From: Granulicella mallensis MP5ACTX8
Lineage (GTDB): Bacteria > Acidobacteriota > Terriglobia > Terriglobales > Acidobacteriaceae
DNA length: 64,000 nucleotides
Assembly (NCBI RefSeq): GCF_000178955.2
Contig: NC_016631.1
Coordinates: forward strand, 4,216,001-4,280,000
Direction: 5' to 3'
Part shown: positions 20,334 through 29,755 of the stretch, piece by piece
Layout: each line of letters begins with the position of its first letter
Numbering within the stretch: position 1 is the first letter of the stretch
Program-made: the position numbers and the translations under genes
The notes under the pieces: model-generated
Told to the model about the DNA's origin: nothing
Seen by the model: the letters and a program-made list of their open reading frames with translations, nothing else
Database searches by the model: none

Positions 20334-20732
20334 TTAGGGTTGAGGTGTGTCCGTGCTTTCAGCCTTTTTTGAATGGTGGAACGGCTTCGCGATCAGCCTT
20401 CCGGTGCCTTTGCCGATCTTGCCGGCTCCCTTGGCAGCGCCTACGCCAGCCTCTCCAGCACCTTTACCGACATTCCCGACCGCCCCCACAGGATGCAGCG
20501 TTACCAGGTCGCCGGCTCCCTTGCCGACTCCCTCGGCCCCCTTGCCTGCGCCTTTGCCAATGTCGCCGCTGCCGCTGCCGATATCCCCTCCAGCACTACG
20601 TTTATGTTTTTGTGGCGGGGCTGCGGGAGCAGGTTGAGATTGCGGAGTCTGAGGCTGAGGAGAATTCTGACCGACGGCAATGAGACTAAAAGCCAGCGGC
20701 ATTAGCAACAAGAAGGTGAAAGGAGTTTTCAT
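20334..20732 (-). CDS. Secreted glycine-rich protein with GKGAG repeats
   Basis: 132 residues. Signal peptide KTPFTFLLLMPLAFSLIAVGQ, Pro/Gln-rich stretch, then repeated GKGAG, GVGKGAG and GNVGKGAG units that could pack as glycine-zipper helices, and a basic HHSKK end. ATG start with GAGG six bases upstream, so the nine-codon longer frame is not used. No function known. Convergent with the CDO-rhodanese gene. Confidence 0.75.
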   Translation of the reverse strand: MKTPFTFLLLMPLAFSLIAVGQNSPQPQTPQSQPAPAAPPQKHKRSAGGDIGSGSGDIGKGAGKGAEGVGKGAGDLVTLHPVGAVGNVGKGAGEAGVGAAKGAGKIGKGTGRLIAKPFHHSKKAESTDTPQP

Positions 20733-20846
20733 AAACAACCTCACATAACTTGGATGCATAGCGGTTCAAACATGGCCGTACGCTTCACCAATCCAATGAA
20801 GGATGCCATGTACGGCCTCCCGCAATCCCTCCAGTCACCACCAACG

Positions 20847-20872
20847 CAAAAAGGGGCAGCCAAAGCCGCCCC
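20847..20872 (-). terminator. Terminator of the SDR gene
   Basis: GGGGCGGC-tttg-GCTGCCCC followed by TTTTTG on the minus strand, 20 bases after the SDR stop codon. Confidence 0.75.
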
Positions 20873-20892
20873 TCCTGCCCAACGTCCGACCA

Positions 20893-21633
20893 TCAGAGTG
20901 TCTGCACGGAAGGTCGCACCACGATCTCGTGCACGCCCACATTCGCCGGCTGCCCAATCGCAAATGCAATCGCATCGGCGATGCACTGTGGAGACACAGC
21001 GATCGTCAGAAATCCGGCCAGGGCCTCTGCTGTCTCCTGGTGGTGGATGCTGTTCCCAAGCTCGGTCGAGATCGCCCCCGGCAGAATCACCGTTGTGCGG
21101 ATGTTCTTCGCCGCGACCTCCTGCCGCAGTGTTTCCGTGATCGCACCCACAGCCCACTTCGATCCGCAGTAGACCGCCGCGCTTGGGAAGGTGCGAATGC
21201 CTGCAACCGACGACACGTTGATAAAGTGCCCGCTGCCCTGCTTCTCGAAGATCGGGAGCGCAGCCGCGATGCCATACAGCACGCCCTTCACATTCACGTC
21301 GATCGTCTCGTCCCACTCCTCCACACGAAGCTCGCTCATCGGAGAAAGCGGCATGATGCCCGCGTTGTTCAGCAGCACATCCACCTTGCCGAACGCCTTT
21401 ACCCCGGCTTCAACCAGCACAACCAGATCCCCACGCTTCGTCACATCGCAAGCCACGGCAACAGCCCTTCCGCCGTCCGCTTCGATCTCCTTGACCAGCG
21501 TATCCAGCCGATCCTTGCGCCGTGCGCCTAGAACAACCGCAGCGCCCTGCTTTGCCAGCGCCTTTGCCGTCGTTGCACCGATACCGCTGCTGGCGCCTGT
21601 AATCACTACAACTTTGCCTTGAATGTCAGCCAT
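20893..21633 (-). CDS. Short-chain dehydrogenase/reductase
   Basis: 246 residues, classical SDR. The cofactor loop TGASSGIG lies at residues 13-20, NNAG near residue 90, the catalytic Ser in NVSSVAG and YCGSK (Tyr-x3-Lys) near residue 155. ARRKDR after the second strand suggests an NADP preference. The C-terminus (VGVHEIVVRPSVQ) fits the NADP-dependent oxidoreductase type related to YdfG. It lies 91 bp downstream of an AraC regulator on the same strand, a common pairing in which the regulator controls the reductase. Confidence 0.92.
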   Translation of the reverse strand: MADIQGKVVVITGASSGIGATTAKALAKQGAAVVLGARRKDRLDTLVKEIEADGGRAVAVACDVTKRGDLVVLVEAGVKAFGKVDVLLNNAGIMPLSPMSELRVEEWDETIDVNVKGVLYGIAAALPIFEKQGSGHFINVSSVAGIRTFPSAAVYCGSKWAVGAITETLRQEVAAKNIRTTVILPGAISTELGNSIHHQETAEALAGFLTIAVSPQCIADAIAFAIGQPANVGVHEIVVRPSVQTL

Positions 21634-21724
21634 GGTTTGTTGCTCTCCTTGAGAACAACACTAGGCTCGCAGAGCTTCCGTTCGTTAGCCTACTTCTTCC
21701 GATTCCTTGCCTAAAGCTCTTGCA

Positions 21725-22651
21725 TCAGCCAGCAAACGCCAGTGACTCCCCTCCCTGCAACACGGTGACGTCCTTGCGCGGGGGTTGTCCAAACTGCCGC
21801 CGGTACTCGCGGTTGAACTGCGTTGCGCTCTCATAGCCGGTCGCAAATGCAGCCGATGCCGTATCCATTCCTTCCGTCAGCATCAGACGTCGTGCCTCAA
21901 AGAGCCGCAGTTGCTTTTGAAACTGCAAAGGGCTGTTGCCGGTCATCTCGCGGAAGTGGTGATGCAGCGTCGACACCCCCATGTGCGCATGCTGCGCCAG
22001 ATCTTCAACCCGCAACGGCTCACGAAAGTTCAGACGCAGCCAATCCACAGCCCGCGCTACACGCTGGCTCTGCGAACCTGCCGTCACAATCTGCCGCATG
22101 ACTCCCGCACAGGCGCTGGTAAGCAGACGGTACAGGACTTCCCGCTGCAGCAGCCTGGAGAGCACCGGGATGTCCTGCGGGCTCTCGTTCAGGCGAACCA
22201 TGCGGAGTACCGCGTCGAACAACTCCACCGTCATAGGTCCGGTCGTTACGGCCAGGCCTTTTACGGCTCCATCGCCAGGAGCCGCCTCGACCTCGGCAAT
22301 CATCTCCCGCGCCGCCTGCATGTCCAGCACGATCGCACACGCCAGATAAGGCCGCTCATCACTCGCCTTCGTGATCCGGAACATGGCGGGAACATGCAGC
22401 GGCGTCAATAGCCAGATCCCTTCACCGAAGGAAATCAGTTCGCTGCCGACGTCAACCGCCTTTGCGCCCTGTGCCACCACAGCGACCCCAGGCTCATACA
22501 CCTGACATGCGCCAACTATCGGCGTATGCCGGCGGAAAAGATGCAGCCCTGGCACTGCGCTCGGAAAGTCGCCTTCACTCGGCAACTGCCGCGCAATCGT
22601 CTCGGCCAGTTCGACTCTCAACTCCGCCAGCACACTTCGTTTTGTCTTCAT
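21725..22651 (-). CDS. AraC-family transcriptional regulator with AraC_N domain
   Basis: 308 residues. The N-terminal half (PGLHLFRRHTP, VYEPGVAVVAQGAK, LLTPLHVPAMFRI) is the AraC_N effector domain. The C-terminal half has two helix-turn-helix units: LRVEDLAQHAHMGVSTLHHHF and DTASAAFATGYESATQFNREY. The ATG is chosen over a TTG six codons upstream. Likely controls itself and the adjacent SDR gene; the effector is unknown. Confidence 0.92.
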   Translation of the reverse strand: MKTKRSVLAELRVELAETIARQLPSEGDFPSAVPGLHLFRRHTPIVGACQVYEPGVAVVAQGAKAVDVGSELISFGEGIWLLTPLHVPAMFRITKASDERPYLACAIVLDMQAAREMIAEVEAAPGDGAVKGLAVTTGPMTVELFDAVLRMVRLNESPQDIPVLSRLLQREVLYRLLTSACAGVMRQIVTAGSQSQRVARAVDWLRLNFREPLRVEDLAQHAHMGVSTLHHHFREMTGNSPLQFQKQLRLFEARRLMLTEGMDTASAAFATGYESATQFNREYRRQFGQPPRKDVTVLQGGESLAFAG

Positions 22652-22717
22652 CCAAAGAGGATCAGGCAATCCGCTTCATCGTGCAACCCGGCAAATATCT
22701 TCCGAACCCTAACTGGC

Positions 22718-24094
22718 TCAAAGCGTCACATTTACGCCGAGGCGAGGTTTCGCGAGGCGCAGCTCGTGGTCCAGGTTCATCCGCGGCTCACTCTCACATT
22801 CCAGAACGAGCGTCGTTATCGGATGATCGGGAACCTCGGCCGGAAGGCCTGTAATATGCACCCTCCAGGCATCCTGTGTGAACGCAAGAGAGGTAGAGCT
22901 CTTCAGCAGACGCACCGACTTCACCTTCGTCTGCAGCCCCGAAAGCGAAACATCGCTGCCCGGCCAGAAGTGGACGTGCATATAAAGCGTATTCGCGCGT
23001 CGCGTAAACATCGCATACGAAGGCCGCCACGGCTGGCAAGGGTCGGTGTTGAAGATCGCTTCCCCGTTGCCCTTCAGCCAATCTCCAACCTCGGTCAGGA
23101 TTCGCACCGCCGGCTCGGGAAACGTGCCGTCTGCCGTAGGACCGACATTGATCAGAAAATTGCCCTGATCCCGAGCGCAGGTAATCAGATTTCGCAGGTG
23201 CGTGCGTGGCGACTTCCACTCATCATCCGCCGCATCGTAGCCCCAGCTTTCGTTCAGGGTCATGCAGCTCTCCCAGGCTCGTCCATTGTTGGCTGCGATG
23301 ATGCTCTGCTCTGGAGTGGAGAAGTCGCCGGACGCATGATTGCGTCCGTTCACCACGATATCCGGTTGCAGGGCAAAGACCATCTTGTTCATGCGCTCGG
23401 CCTCCCAACCCTCGGCCTCCAGAGGCATGCCACCGTCATACCAGAGGATGTCGATCTTGCCGTAGTTCGTAAGCAACTCCCGGATCAGACCGAAGGTGTA
23501 TTCGATGAAGCGCTTTCGCGCGGCTTCATCGACAGAGCTTCGTTCCCCGTCCGGATGATGCCAATCCATCAGGGAGTAATAGATACCTACCGGCATTCCC
23601 GCTTCGCGCGCAGCTTCCACATACTCCCGAACGAGATCGCGCTTGGGCCCTTGCTTCATGGAATTGAAGTCGGTGAGCTTCGTATCGAAGTTACAAAAGC
23701 CTTCGTGATGCTTCGCCGTGACCACCATGTATCGGGCGCCGGAGGCCTGCGCGATCCTGACCCACTCTTTAGCGACCCCAGGCTTGGGAGAAAATCTCCG
23801 AGCCAGGCTCTCATACTCAGACCATGGAATCGCTTCTTTCTCTACCGCCCACTCCTGGCGGCCGTGAAGGCTATAGAGACCGTAGTGAATAAAGAGGCCA
23901 TACCGTGCCTCCTTCCACCACTTCAGCCGGCGAGCCTGGTCGGCCGTCGGTGCAGGAGAAGAGGCGGGCGCAGGGTGCGCGGGGCATGCCTGAGGCGCAC
24001 TCGCGGCCTTCGTCTGAGCGTTCGCGCCCATCACTGCACTCGCTAACGCAGCCCCAGTGCCAACCAGCATACTCCGACGACTGATGTGATCCAT
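22718..24094 (-). CDS. Alpha-L-fucosidase, GH29, Tat-type signal
   Basis: Releases terminal L-fucose from glycans. 458 residues. N-terminus ISRRSMLVGTGAALASAV is a Tat-like leader (RR, hydrophobic, AxA). KWWKEARYGLFIHYGLYS is the conserved GH29 start, VVTAKHHEGFCNFDT follows, and ILWYDGG contains the nucleophile Asp. NFLINVGPTADGTFPE is a family hallmark. A C-terminal beta domain follows. Divergent from the DUF4838 gene 75-130 bp away with a palindromic operator between them. Confidence 0.93.
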   Translation of the reverse strand: MDHISRRSMLVGTGAALASAVMGANAQTKAASAPQACPAHPAPASSPAPTADQARRLKWWKEARYGLFIHYGLYSLHGRQEWAVEKEAIPWSEYESLARRFSPKPGVAKEWVRIAQASGARYMVVTAKHHEGFCNFDTKLTDFNSMKQGPKRDLVREYVEAAREAGMPVGIYYSLMDWHHPDGERSSVDEAARKRFIEYTFGLIRELLTNYGKIDILWYDGGMPLEAEGWEAERMNKMVFALQPDIVVNGRNHASGDFSTPEQSIIAANNGRAWESCMTLNESWGYDAADDEWKSPRTHLRNLITCARDQGNFLINVGPTADGTFPEPAVRILTEVGDWLKGNGEAIFNTDPCQPWRPSYAMFTRRANTLYMHVHFWPGSDVSLSGLQTKVKSVRLLKSSTSLAFTQDAWRVHITGLPAEVPDHPITTLVLECESEPRMNLDHELRLAKPRLGVNVTL

Positions 24095-24144
24095 CTCGCT
24101 CGCATTCTCCTCTTTCGAAACTTCTGACTGCAGGCTAACAGATT

Positions 24145-24166
24145 CGGTAATGAAACATTATTACCG
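24145..24166. promoter_or_regulatory. Palindromic operator in the fucosidase/DUF4838 divergent region
   Basis: CGGTAAT...ATTACCG arms enclose a nested perfect palindrome TAATG-AAA-CATTA (24148-24160). Symmetry and size suit a dimeric regulator of the GntR or LacI type acting on both divergent genes. No regulator gene is adjacent. Confidence 0.55.
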
Positions 24167-24223
24167 CTGATGAATGACTATCTGCTAGCATCAACCCACA
24201 AAGTTATGAAATCGCACACAACG

Positions 24224-26545
24224 ATGACCCGGTTCGACTTCCTAAGAAATTCAGGCTTGATCGCAGCAGGCTTTAGCTTTCTGCCGCACACCACATGGGC
24301 GACGATCAACAAACCCCAGGGCAGCAAGCAGGTGAGTACGCGAGAGCTGGCCGAGTATCAGATTGTTGTGCCCGACCAGGCGAGCGCTGTGGAACAGCAG
24401 GCCGCCGAGAAGCTGCAACAGTATCTGGCTAAGATCGCGCACAAGAATCCGGTGATCAGGAAGGAGGGCGACTATCGGAGTGGCCCTGCCTTCTTTATCG
24501 GTCAAACACGCTATGCAAAGACGCAGAAGGTTGACTTCAAGCAACTCAAAGAAGATGGATTTGCGTATTACCCCGCCGGGAAGAAACTGATCGTTGCCGG
24601 TGGCTCAGGAAAAGGGGTGCTGTACGGCATCTATGGCCTGCTGGAGCTCTGGGGCTTCAGGATGTACAAGTCCACGGTGATCCAGGTTCCGACGACAAGC
24701 TCGGTCAGCCTTCCGACCAAAGAGGTCGTAGTCGTTCCTGTGGTGGGATACCGCACCACCTCTTACCCAGACACTCTCAAGCCGGAGTACACAGACTGGC
24801 ACAAACTTTCTTCGCGGGACGCCTGGGGATTGTTCGTTCACACCTTCAATGAACTGCTTCCCCCGGACCAGTACGGCAAGACGCATCCTGAATACTTTTC
24901 TCTGATCGACGGCCACCGGCAGCCGGGCGCGCAGCTATGCCTTTCTAATCCCGAAGTTCTCCAGATCGTGATCACCAACTTACGCACGAAGATCGCCGCG
25001 AATCCCAGCGCCACCTATTGGTCGGTCAGCCAGAATGACAACGATCAATACTGCCGCTGCGGCCCCTGCACGACGCTCAACACCAAGTACGGCAATGTGC
25101 CCAGCGGATCGATCCTGTACTTCGTCAACGGCGTAGCCAAAGCGTTTCCCGACAAGACGATCTCTACCCTGGCTTACTGGTACTCCAGAACGCCGCCGCA
25201 GAACATACAGGCCGAGCCCAACGTCAACATCATGCTGTGCAATATCGAAAGTCGGCGGCACGCTCCGGTCTACGAGACCGATCCTCGCTTTACCCAGGAG
25301 TTCCTGGCCTGGAATAAGATCGCCAGCAATATTCTTATCTGGGATTACGATATCCAGTTCACCAACCTGGTAAGTCCCTTTCCGAATCTCCACACCATCA
25401 AACCCAACATCAAGTTCTTCACCGAGCACCACGTCAATTCGCTCTACATGCAGACGAACGGCCAGGTCGGCGGCGAGATGGCCGCGCTGAGAGCCTATCT
25501 CATCGCCGAACTAATGTGGAATCCGGAAGCAGATGACAACGCCATCATTAACGAATTCCTGAATGGCTACTACGGAGCCGCCGGGCCTTACATCCGTCAG
25601 TACATCGATAAGATGCGGGAATCGCTGCTCGCCACCGGCTTCAAGCTCGACATCTTCGGCAGCCCGGAAGCGGCGAAAGACGCCTATCTGTCCGTGGACA
25701 TGCTGAAGGTCTATCAGTCGTTATTTGACCAGGCAGAAAAGGCTGTTCAAACAAACCCGGAGTTACTCACACGCGTGAAGATCGCGCGCCTTCCGATCGT
25801 CTATGCCGAGATCCAGATCGGTCGCAACGAAGTCGATACGCCGCGGAGCATGTTCGCGCATACGCCGGATGGCAAGCCGTTCGTAAAGCCGGAGATGAAG
25901 GCGCTCGTCTATCCCTTTGTAAGCTTGTGCAAAGAAGATGGAGTGACGAAGGTACGAGAGAGAAGCACAACACCGGATGACTACCAGGCCTCCTATGACA
26001 GGGTCTTCCGCAACATGGACGAGATCTCCAGGAACAAATCCTTCAAAAAAACAATCACTCCTGTAACTCTCCCTGAAGGGGGAGAGGCTGTCCTGCCAAA
26101 GCTGACGGACGGCATCTTCGGGTCCTGGGAGTCCTGGAGTTCGCCCGATATTCATTGGGTCTACTACAAGGGCAAGCACATGGACTTCGTCCTGGATCTC
26201 GGAGAGGTCACGGATGTTCAATCCATCAGCATGGACTTTCTCAATGCCCAGGCCCAGCCCGAATGGAACATCATGGTGCTGCCGACCTATGTCACCTATG
26301 CCCTCTCGGCCAACGGAAAAGACTTCGACAACGAGATCAAGATCGTCAACCCGAACAATCCAAACCCCAAGGAAAATCCGGATATTGCCAAGGTTCCGCT
26401 CCAATCATTCCGAGCCGCTCTGAGCACGCCCGTCAAAGCTCGATACATAAAAGTCCACGGCGAAAGCATGCTCCACATGCCTTCCTGGCATATCCTTGCC
26501 GGCCACGTAGCCGAAATTTACACCGATCAGATCGTCGTTACATAA
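24224..26545 (+). CDS. DUF4838 protein, probable exported glycan-active enzyme
   Basis: About 773 residues. The leader MTRFDFLRNSGLIAAGFSF is a degenerate Tat-like signal (one Arg of the pair is Phe). Next comes an alpha-glucuronidase-like N-terminal domain (QIVVPDQAS, LQQYLAKIA, GKGVLYGIYGLLELWG). The core has HPEYFSLIDG, LCLSNPEV, YWSVSQNDNDQYCRC and ANVNIMLC-type segments typical of DUF4838, and the C-terminus (GSWESWSSPDIHWVYY, VLDLGEV, ARYIKVHG) is discoidin-like. Substrate unknown, but the divergent fucosidase suggests complex glycans. In-frame ATGs at 24170 and 24206 are alternatives; none has a strong ribosome site. Confidence 0.85.
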   Translation: MTRFDFLRNSGLIAAGFSFLPHTTWATINKPQGSKQVSTRELAEYQIVVPDQASAVEQQAAEKLQQYLAKIAHKNPVIRKEGDYRSGPAFFIGQTRYAKTQKVDFKQLKEDGFAYYPAGKKLIVAGGSGKGVLYGIYGLLELWGFRMYKSTVIQVPTTSSVSLPTKEVVVVPVVGYRTTSYPDTLKPEYTDWHKLSSRDAWGLFVHTFNELLPPDQYGKTHPEYFSLIDGHRQPGAQLCLSNPEVLQIVITNLRTKIAANPSATYWSVSQNDNDQYCRCGPCTTLNTKYGNVPSGSILYFVNGVAKAFPDKTISTLAYWYSRTPPQNIQAEPNVNIMLCNIESRRHAPVYETDPRFTQEFLAWNKIASNILIWDYDIQFTNLVSPFPNLHTIKPNIKFFTEHHVNSLYMQTNGQVGGEMAALRAYLIAELMWNPEADDNAIINEFLNGYYGAAGPYIRQYIDKMRESLLATGFKLDIFGSPEAAKDAYLSVDMLKVYQSLFDQAEKAVQTNPELLTRVKIARLPIVYAEIQIGRNEVDTPRSMFAHTPDGKPFVKPEMKALVYPFVSLCKEDGVTKVRERSTTPDDYQASYDRVFRNMDEISRNKSFKKTITPVTLPEGGEAVLPKLTDGIFGSWESWSSPDIHWVYYKGKHMDFVLDLGEVTDVQSISMDFLNAQAQPEWNIMVLPTYVTYALSANGKDFDNEIKIVNPNNPNPKENPDIAKVPLQSFRAALSTPVKARYIKVHGESMLHMPSWHILAGHVAEIYTDQIVVT

Positions 26546-26579
26546 GCCATTTCGTAACACCTATGCGACGATAAACAGC

Positions 26580-27245
26580 ATGAGTGAACTAGTCAGCCTG
26601 AGAGGCAAAGCCGTCCTGTTCGATATGGATGGAACGCTCGTCGACTCTACTCCGGTCGTAGAACGCACGTGGAAATGGTGGGCGGCACGACACAACCTCT
26701 CTCTTGAAGAGGTGCTATTGTTCTCCCACGGGCGTCCGGGGATAGCCACTCTTGAGCAGTTTCTCCCCGGACGAGACCATTCGGAGGAACTGGCGGAGCT
26801 TGAGCATTCCGAAGAGACACAAACGGAAGGAATCCTGGCTGTGCCGGGAGCCGCAGAGGTTGTGCAGGCGCTCCAGAAACAGAATCACCCCTGGGCGATC
26901 GTGACCTCCGCCTGGAGGAAGCTGGCCGAAGCCCGTGTCATCGGCGCGGGCTTGCCTCTACCCAGGGTGATCGTTCCTGCGGATGAGATCCGCAACGGCA
27001 AGCCCGATCCGGAAGGCTTCCTTCTCGCAGCGGAACAGTTGGGCGTAGCACCGGAAGAGTGCATCGTCTTTGAAGACACACGCCCCGGTATCGATGCGGG
27101 GCTGAGCGCGGGCATGCAGGTAGTGGGTCTCCTGACGACGTTCTCAGCCCAGGAGTTGCGCTACCAGCCTCTCATCCGTGATTTTCGCGATGTCTCGATT
27201 CGGAGCGAAGGCGAGTCTCTGAAGATTGAACTCACTCAGAGGTAG
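26580..27245 (+). CDS. HAD-superfamily sugar-phosphatase-like hydrolase
   Basis: 221 residues. Motif I VLFDMDGTLVDS (nucleophile Asp) at residues 12-23, motif II AIVTSAW, motif III Lys in IRNGKPDPEGF and motif IV VFEDTRPGIDAG: the HAD-IA order. Closest in look to sugar and glycerol phosphate phosphatases such as YfbT. It begins 34 bp after the DUF4838 gene, so the two are probably one operon. Its 3' end overlaps the convergent VOC gene by 14 bp. Confidence 0.9.
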   Translation: MSELVSLRGKAVLFDMDGTLVDSTPVVERTWKWWAARHNLSLEEVLLFSHGRPGIATLEQFLPGRDHSEELAELEHSEETQTEGILAVPGAAEVVQALQKQNHPWAIVTSAWRKLAEARVIGAGLPLPRVIVPADEIRNGKPDPEGFLLAAEQLGVAPEECIVFEDTRPGIDAGLSAGMQVVGLLTTFSAQELRYQPLIRDFRDVSIRSEGESLKIELTQR

Positions 27246-27672
27246 CTTCCTTCGACCACGGATCGTACTCGCCCAGCGCCCATATCTGTCCTTCGGGATC
27301 ACGGACAATAAAAGAACTTCCGCCGTAGCTCTTGGTCTCCATCTCCTGCATGAACTCGGCTCCCGCTGCCTTTGCCGAAGCATAGACAGGACCGCAGTCC
27401 GGCACGATCAGATACACCGAAGAGGTAACAGCACCTACCGAGTGTGGCTGAACAAACCAGTGAGCCGTTTGCTGGTTGTGCCCGGACGTCCCGATCATGA
27501 CCATGCCGTTACCTAGAACCAGTTCAGCATGTTCGACGATGCCGGCCGGGCTACGGTATACCGCCTTCTCGGTAAAACCAAGCGCCGTCTTGAGCCATTG
27601 AATCGCTTGGTCGGGGTCCACGTATCGAATCGCCGGGATAGTAGTCACGCGTATGTTGCCAGGGTTTTTCAT
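27232..27672 (-). CDS. VOC (glyoxalase/bleomycin-resistance-like) protein
   Basis: 146 residues from the ATG preceded by GGAGG. One VOC domain: IPAIRYVDPDQAIQWLKTALGF, HAELVLGNGMVMIG and GSSFIVRDPEGQIWALGEYDPW. Family members act as metal-dependent lyases, dioxygenases or binding proteins; substrate unknown. It lies 89 bp downstream of an AraC regulator on the same strand. Confidence 0.88.
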   Translation of the reverse strand: MKNPGNIRVTTIPAIRYVDPDQAIQWLKTALGFTEKAVYRSPAGIVEHAELVLGNGMVMIGTSGHNQQTAHWFVQPHSVGAVTSSVYLIVPDCGPVYASAKAAGAEFMQEMETKSYGGSSFIVRDPEGQIWALGEYDPWSKEATSE

Positions 27673-27761
27673 AGCTTCATCCTCCACCTGTGATCCTCCC
27701 TCTACAGATCTCCAAAGTCTTGTAAAAATCGGAAATCCACGGACACGCAAAACAAAAACCT

Positions 27762-28565
27762 TTAGCCCTCCCGGACATGGTTCGCCCACTCACCGACGGA
27801 CACTACGTAGGTTGACGGGTCGATACCGGAGAACGCCTTGAACTCTCTGCAAAAATGCGACTGGTCGTAATAACCGCAGTCCAGCGCGAGTTTGTCCCAC
27901 CGCGGGATTTGTCCAGCGTGCAGAAGCCGAATCGCTCTCTGGAAACGTGCCGTGCTGGCCCACTGCTTGGGCGACAGGCCGACCTCCGTCTTGAATACCT
28001 GATGCAGTCTCCGCTCACTAACACCCAGCGAGCACGCCACCTGCTGTACGCTGTGCTGCCGAAGCAGTTTGAGCCCCTCAACAACCAGGGGCTTTCGCGC
28101 AGCGCTCCCGTGGCGCGTCAGGGAGAGCAGCCACTGCTCAACAGCCGTCAGCTTCTCAACAGGATCTGGCAACTCGCGCAGGAGGTCTCGCAGGTCCGTC
28201 CCTGAATGCACATCCTCCACGGGAATGGACTGCTCAAAAATAGCTCCGGCATCTTCCCGCACGAGAGGTGCAGCACCCCCCGGATGAAACAGGATACCGA
28301 CCAATTCCAGCAGGTCTCGAGAATCAATCAGCTCATATTGACTCCGTGGGCCCACCAGTAATGAAGGAGAAAGCCTGCCGATCTCCTCGCCGGTCTGCGC
28401 GCAGCAGTCCGTGAGTGCATCCGATGCCAGGTTGAAGAGAATCTGCACTCTTCCCGTAGGAAGCACCCGCTCCCGGGCATGAGGCAGGGCAGGCGCCCGG
28501 CAGTACCAGAGGCGATCTACAAAACACGCAAGCGGGAGAACCGGCCGACGTTCAAGGTAGATCAT
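27762..28565 (-). CDS. AraC-family transcriptional regulator with DUF6597-like N-terminus
   Basis: 267 residues. The N-terminus (IYLERRPVLPLACFVDRLWY) and VLPTGRVQILFNL are typical of regulators carrying a DUF6597-type domain. The C-terminus is an AraC DNA-binding domain: VQQVACSLGVSERRLHQVF and WDKLALDCGYYDQSHFCREF. The second of two near ATGs has GGGG six bases upstream and is chosen. Probably controls the downstream VOC gene. Confidence 0.9.
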   Translation of the reverse strand: MIYLERRPVLPLACFVDRLWYCRAPALPHARERVLPTGRVQILFNLASDALTDCCAQTGEEIGRLSPSLLVGPRSQYELIDSRDLLELVGILFHPGGAAPLVREDAGAIFEQSIPVEDVHSGTDLRDLLRELPDPVEKLTAVEQWLLSLTRHGSAARKPLVVEGLKLLRQHSVQQVACSLGVSERRLHQVFKTEVGLSPKQWASTARFQRAIRLLHAGQIPRWDKLALDCGYYDQSHFCREFKAFSGIDPSTYVVSVGEWANHVREG

Positions 28566-28767
28566 AAGCATCCCCTTTGGCCTACAAGTGTAGATCGTGC
28601 CGGCGAGATCAGTCACGAGCAGCCAACCTATCGATAGCGGTCCTCCGCATGCGGCCAGTTACTATGGAATCTCACGAAGACGGTTTAGTTCCGCGCCGGA
28701 AGATACGGCTCGTACAAGGGTCAACCTGGGTTTCCGATAACGAACGATGTTGTTTAGGAGTGAGGAT

Positions 28768-29628
28768 ATGACAAAGTCTCCCTGGGGACCTGCCGCTGCC
28801 ATCGTGGTAGCTCTTATGTTGCTTGCGCAGCCGATACGGGCGCAGTTGACGATGTCGGACGTGGACCGAGGCACCAACGCGCCAGCGGCGGGCCCGCTGC
28901 CGGAGTGGGACGTCGCTGTGATGAAACCACATCCCGCCGAGGATCACTCGATGATGTGGCGGATGACGGAGGATGGCCTGAGCCTGATAAACCTGCCTCT
29001 GGAGTCGATGATCTGCAGCGCGTGGAACCTGAAGACGTATCAGGTATCCGGCTTGAGCGGTTGGATGAAAAGCAGCACCTTTGACCTGACCGCCAAGGTG
29101 AGTGGCGACGACGTAGCCGCCTACAAGAAGCTGAGCGTGGCGCAACGTGAGCAGATGCTGCAGAAGCTGCTGATCGAGCGCTTTCAATTGAAGGTCCACA
29201 TGGAGACGAAGACCCTGCCGATCTATGACCTCGTGGTCGACAAGAACGGGTCAAAGCTGAAGGTGTCGACGGCCATCGAGGCGCCTTCGGACGAGGAGAG
29301 GAAAGCGAATCCTGACAAGTACAAGAAGGGCTCCATGATGATGGGCCCCGGAGCGTACGAGGGCACGGGCATGCCGGTGCAGTCACTGACGAGCACACTG
29401 GGGAGTGTGCTGGGCAAGCCGGTGCACGACGCAACAGGGCTGACGGGCCTGTATGACATCACGCTCCACTTTCGCCCGGAAGAGGCAGAGGCTGGCAACG
29501 ACGACAACGCCGATGCACCGTCGGTCTTCTCTGCAGTGCAGGAGCAGTTGGGGCTGAAGCTGCTCCCAAACAAGGGGCCGGTGGAGACGCTGGTCGTGGA
29601 TGCAGCCCAGAAACCGGAAGTGGACTAA
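28768..29628 (+). CDS. TIGR03435-family secreted protein, paralog 2
   Basis: 286 residues. Signal peptide AAAIVVALMLLAQPIRAQ. Family segments: WDVAVMKPHPAED, GLSLINLPLESMICSAWN, QMLQKLLIERFQLKVHME, SLTSTLGSVLGKPVHDATGLTG and the closing EQLGLKLLPNKGPVETLVVD. ATG start with AGGAG eight bases upstream. Role unknown; see the other paralogs at 18039 and 32555. Confidence 0.92.
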   Translation: MTKSPWGPAAAIVVALMLLAQPIRAQLTMSDVDRGTNAPAAGPLPEWDVAVMKPHPAEDHSMMWRMTEDGLSLINLPLESMICSAWNLKTYQVSGLSGWMKSSTFDLTAKVSGDDVAAYKKLSVAQREQMLQKLLIERFQLKVHMETKTLPIYDLVVDKNGSKLKVSTAIEAPSDEERKANPDKYKKGSMMMGPGAYEGTGMPVQSLTSTLGSVLGKPVHDATGLTGLYDITLHFRPEEAEAGNDDNADAPSVFSAVQEQLGLKLLPNKGPVETLVVDAAQKPEVD

Positions 29629-29755
29629 GCGTGCAACATTACGAGATATTACGAAATCCATGGGCCATCGCCCGTCATGCACCGGATCAATCACGGTAGG
29701 CTGACTTATCGGTACTGACCCAAGTCGACGTTGACGTGAGTAATAGAATTCTGAT

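Noticed and set aside
22526..24046. 506-codon plus-strand frame across the fucosidase
   Set aside because: Antisense shadow of GH29, no recognisable domain.
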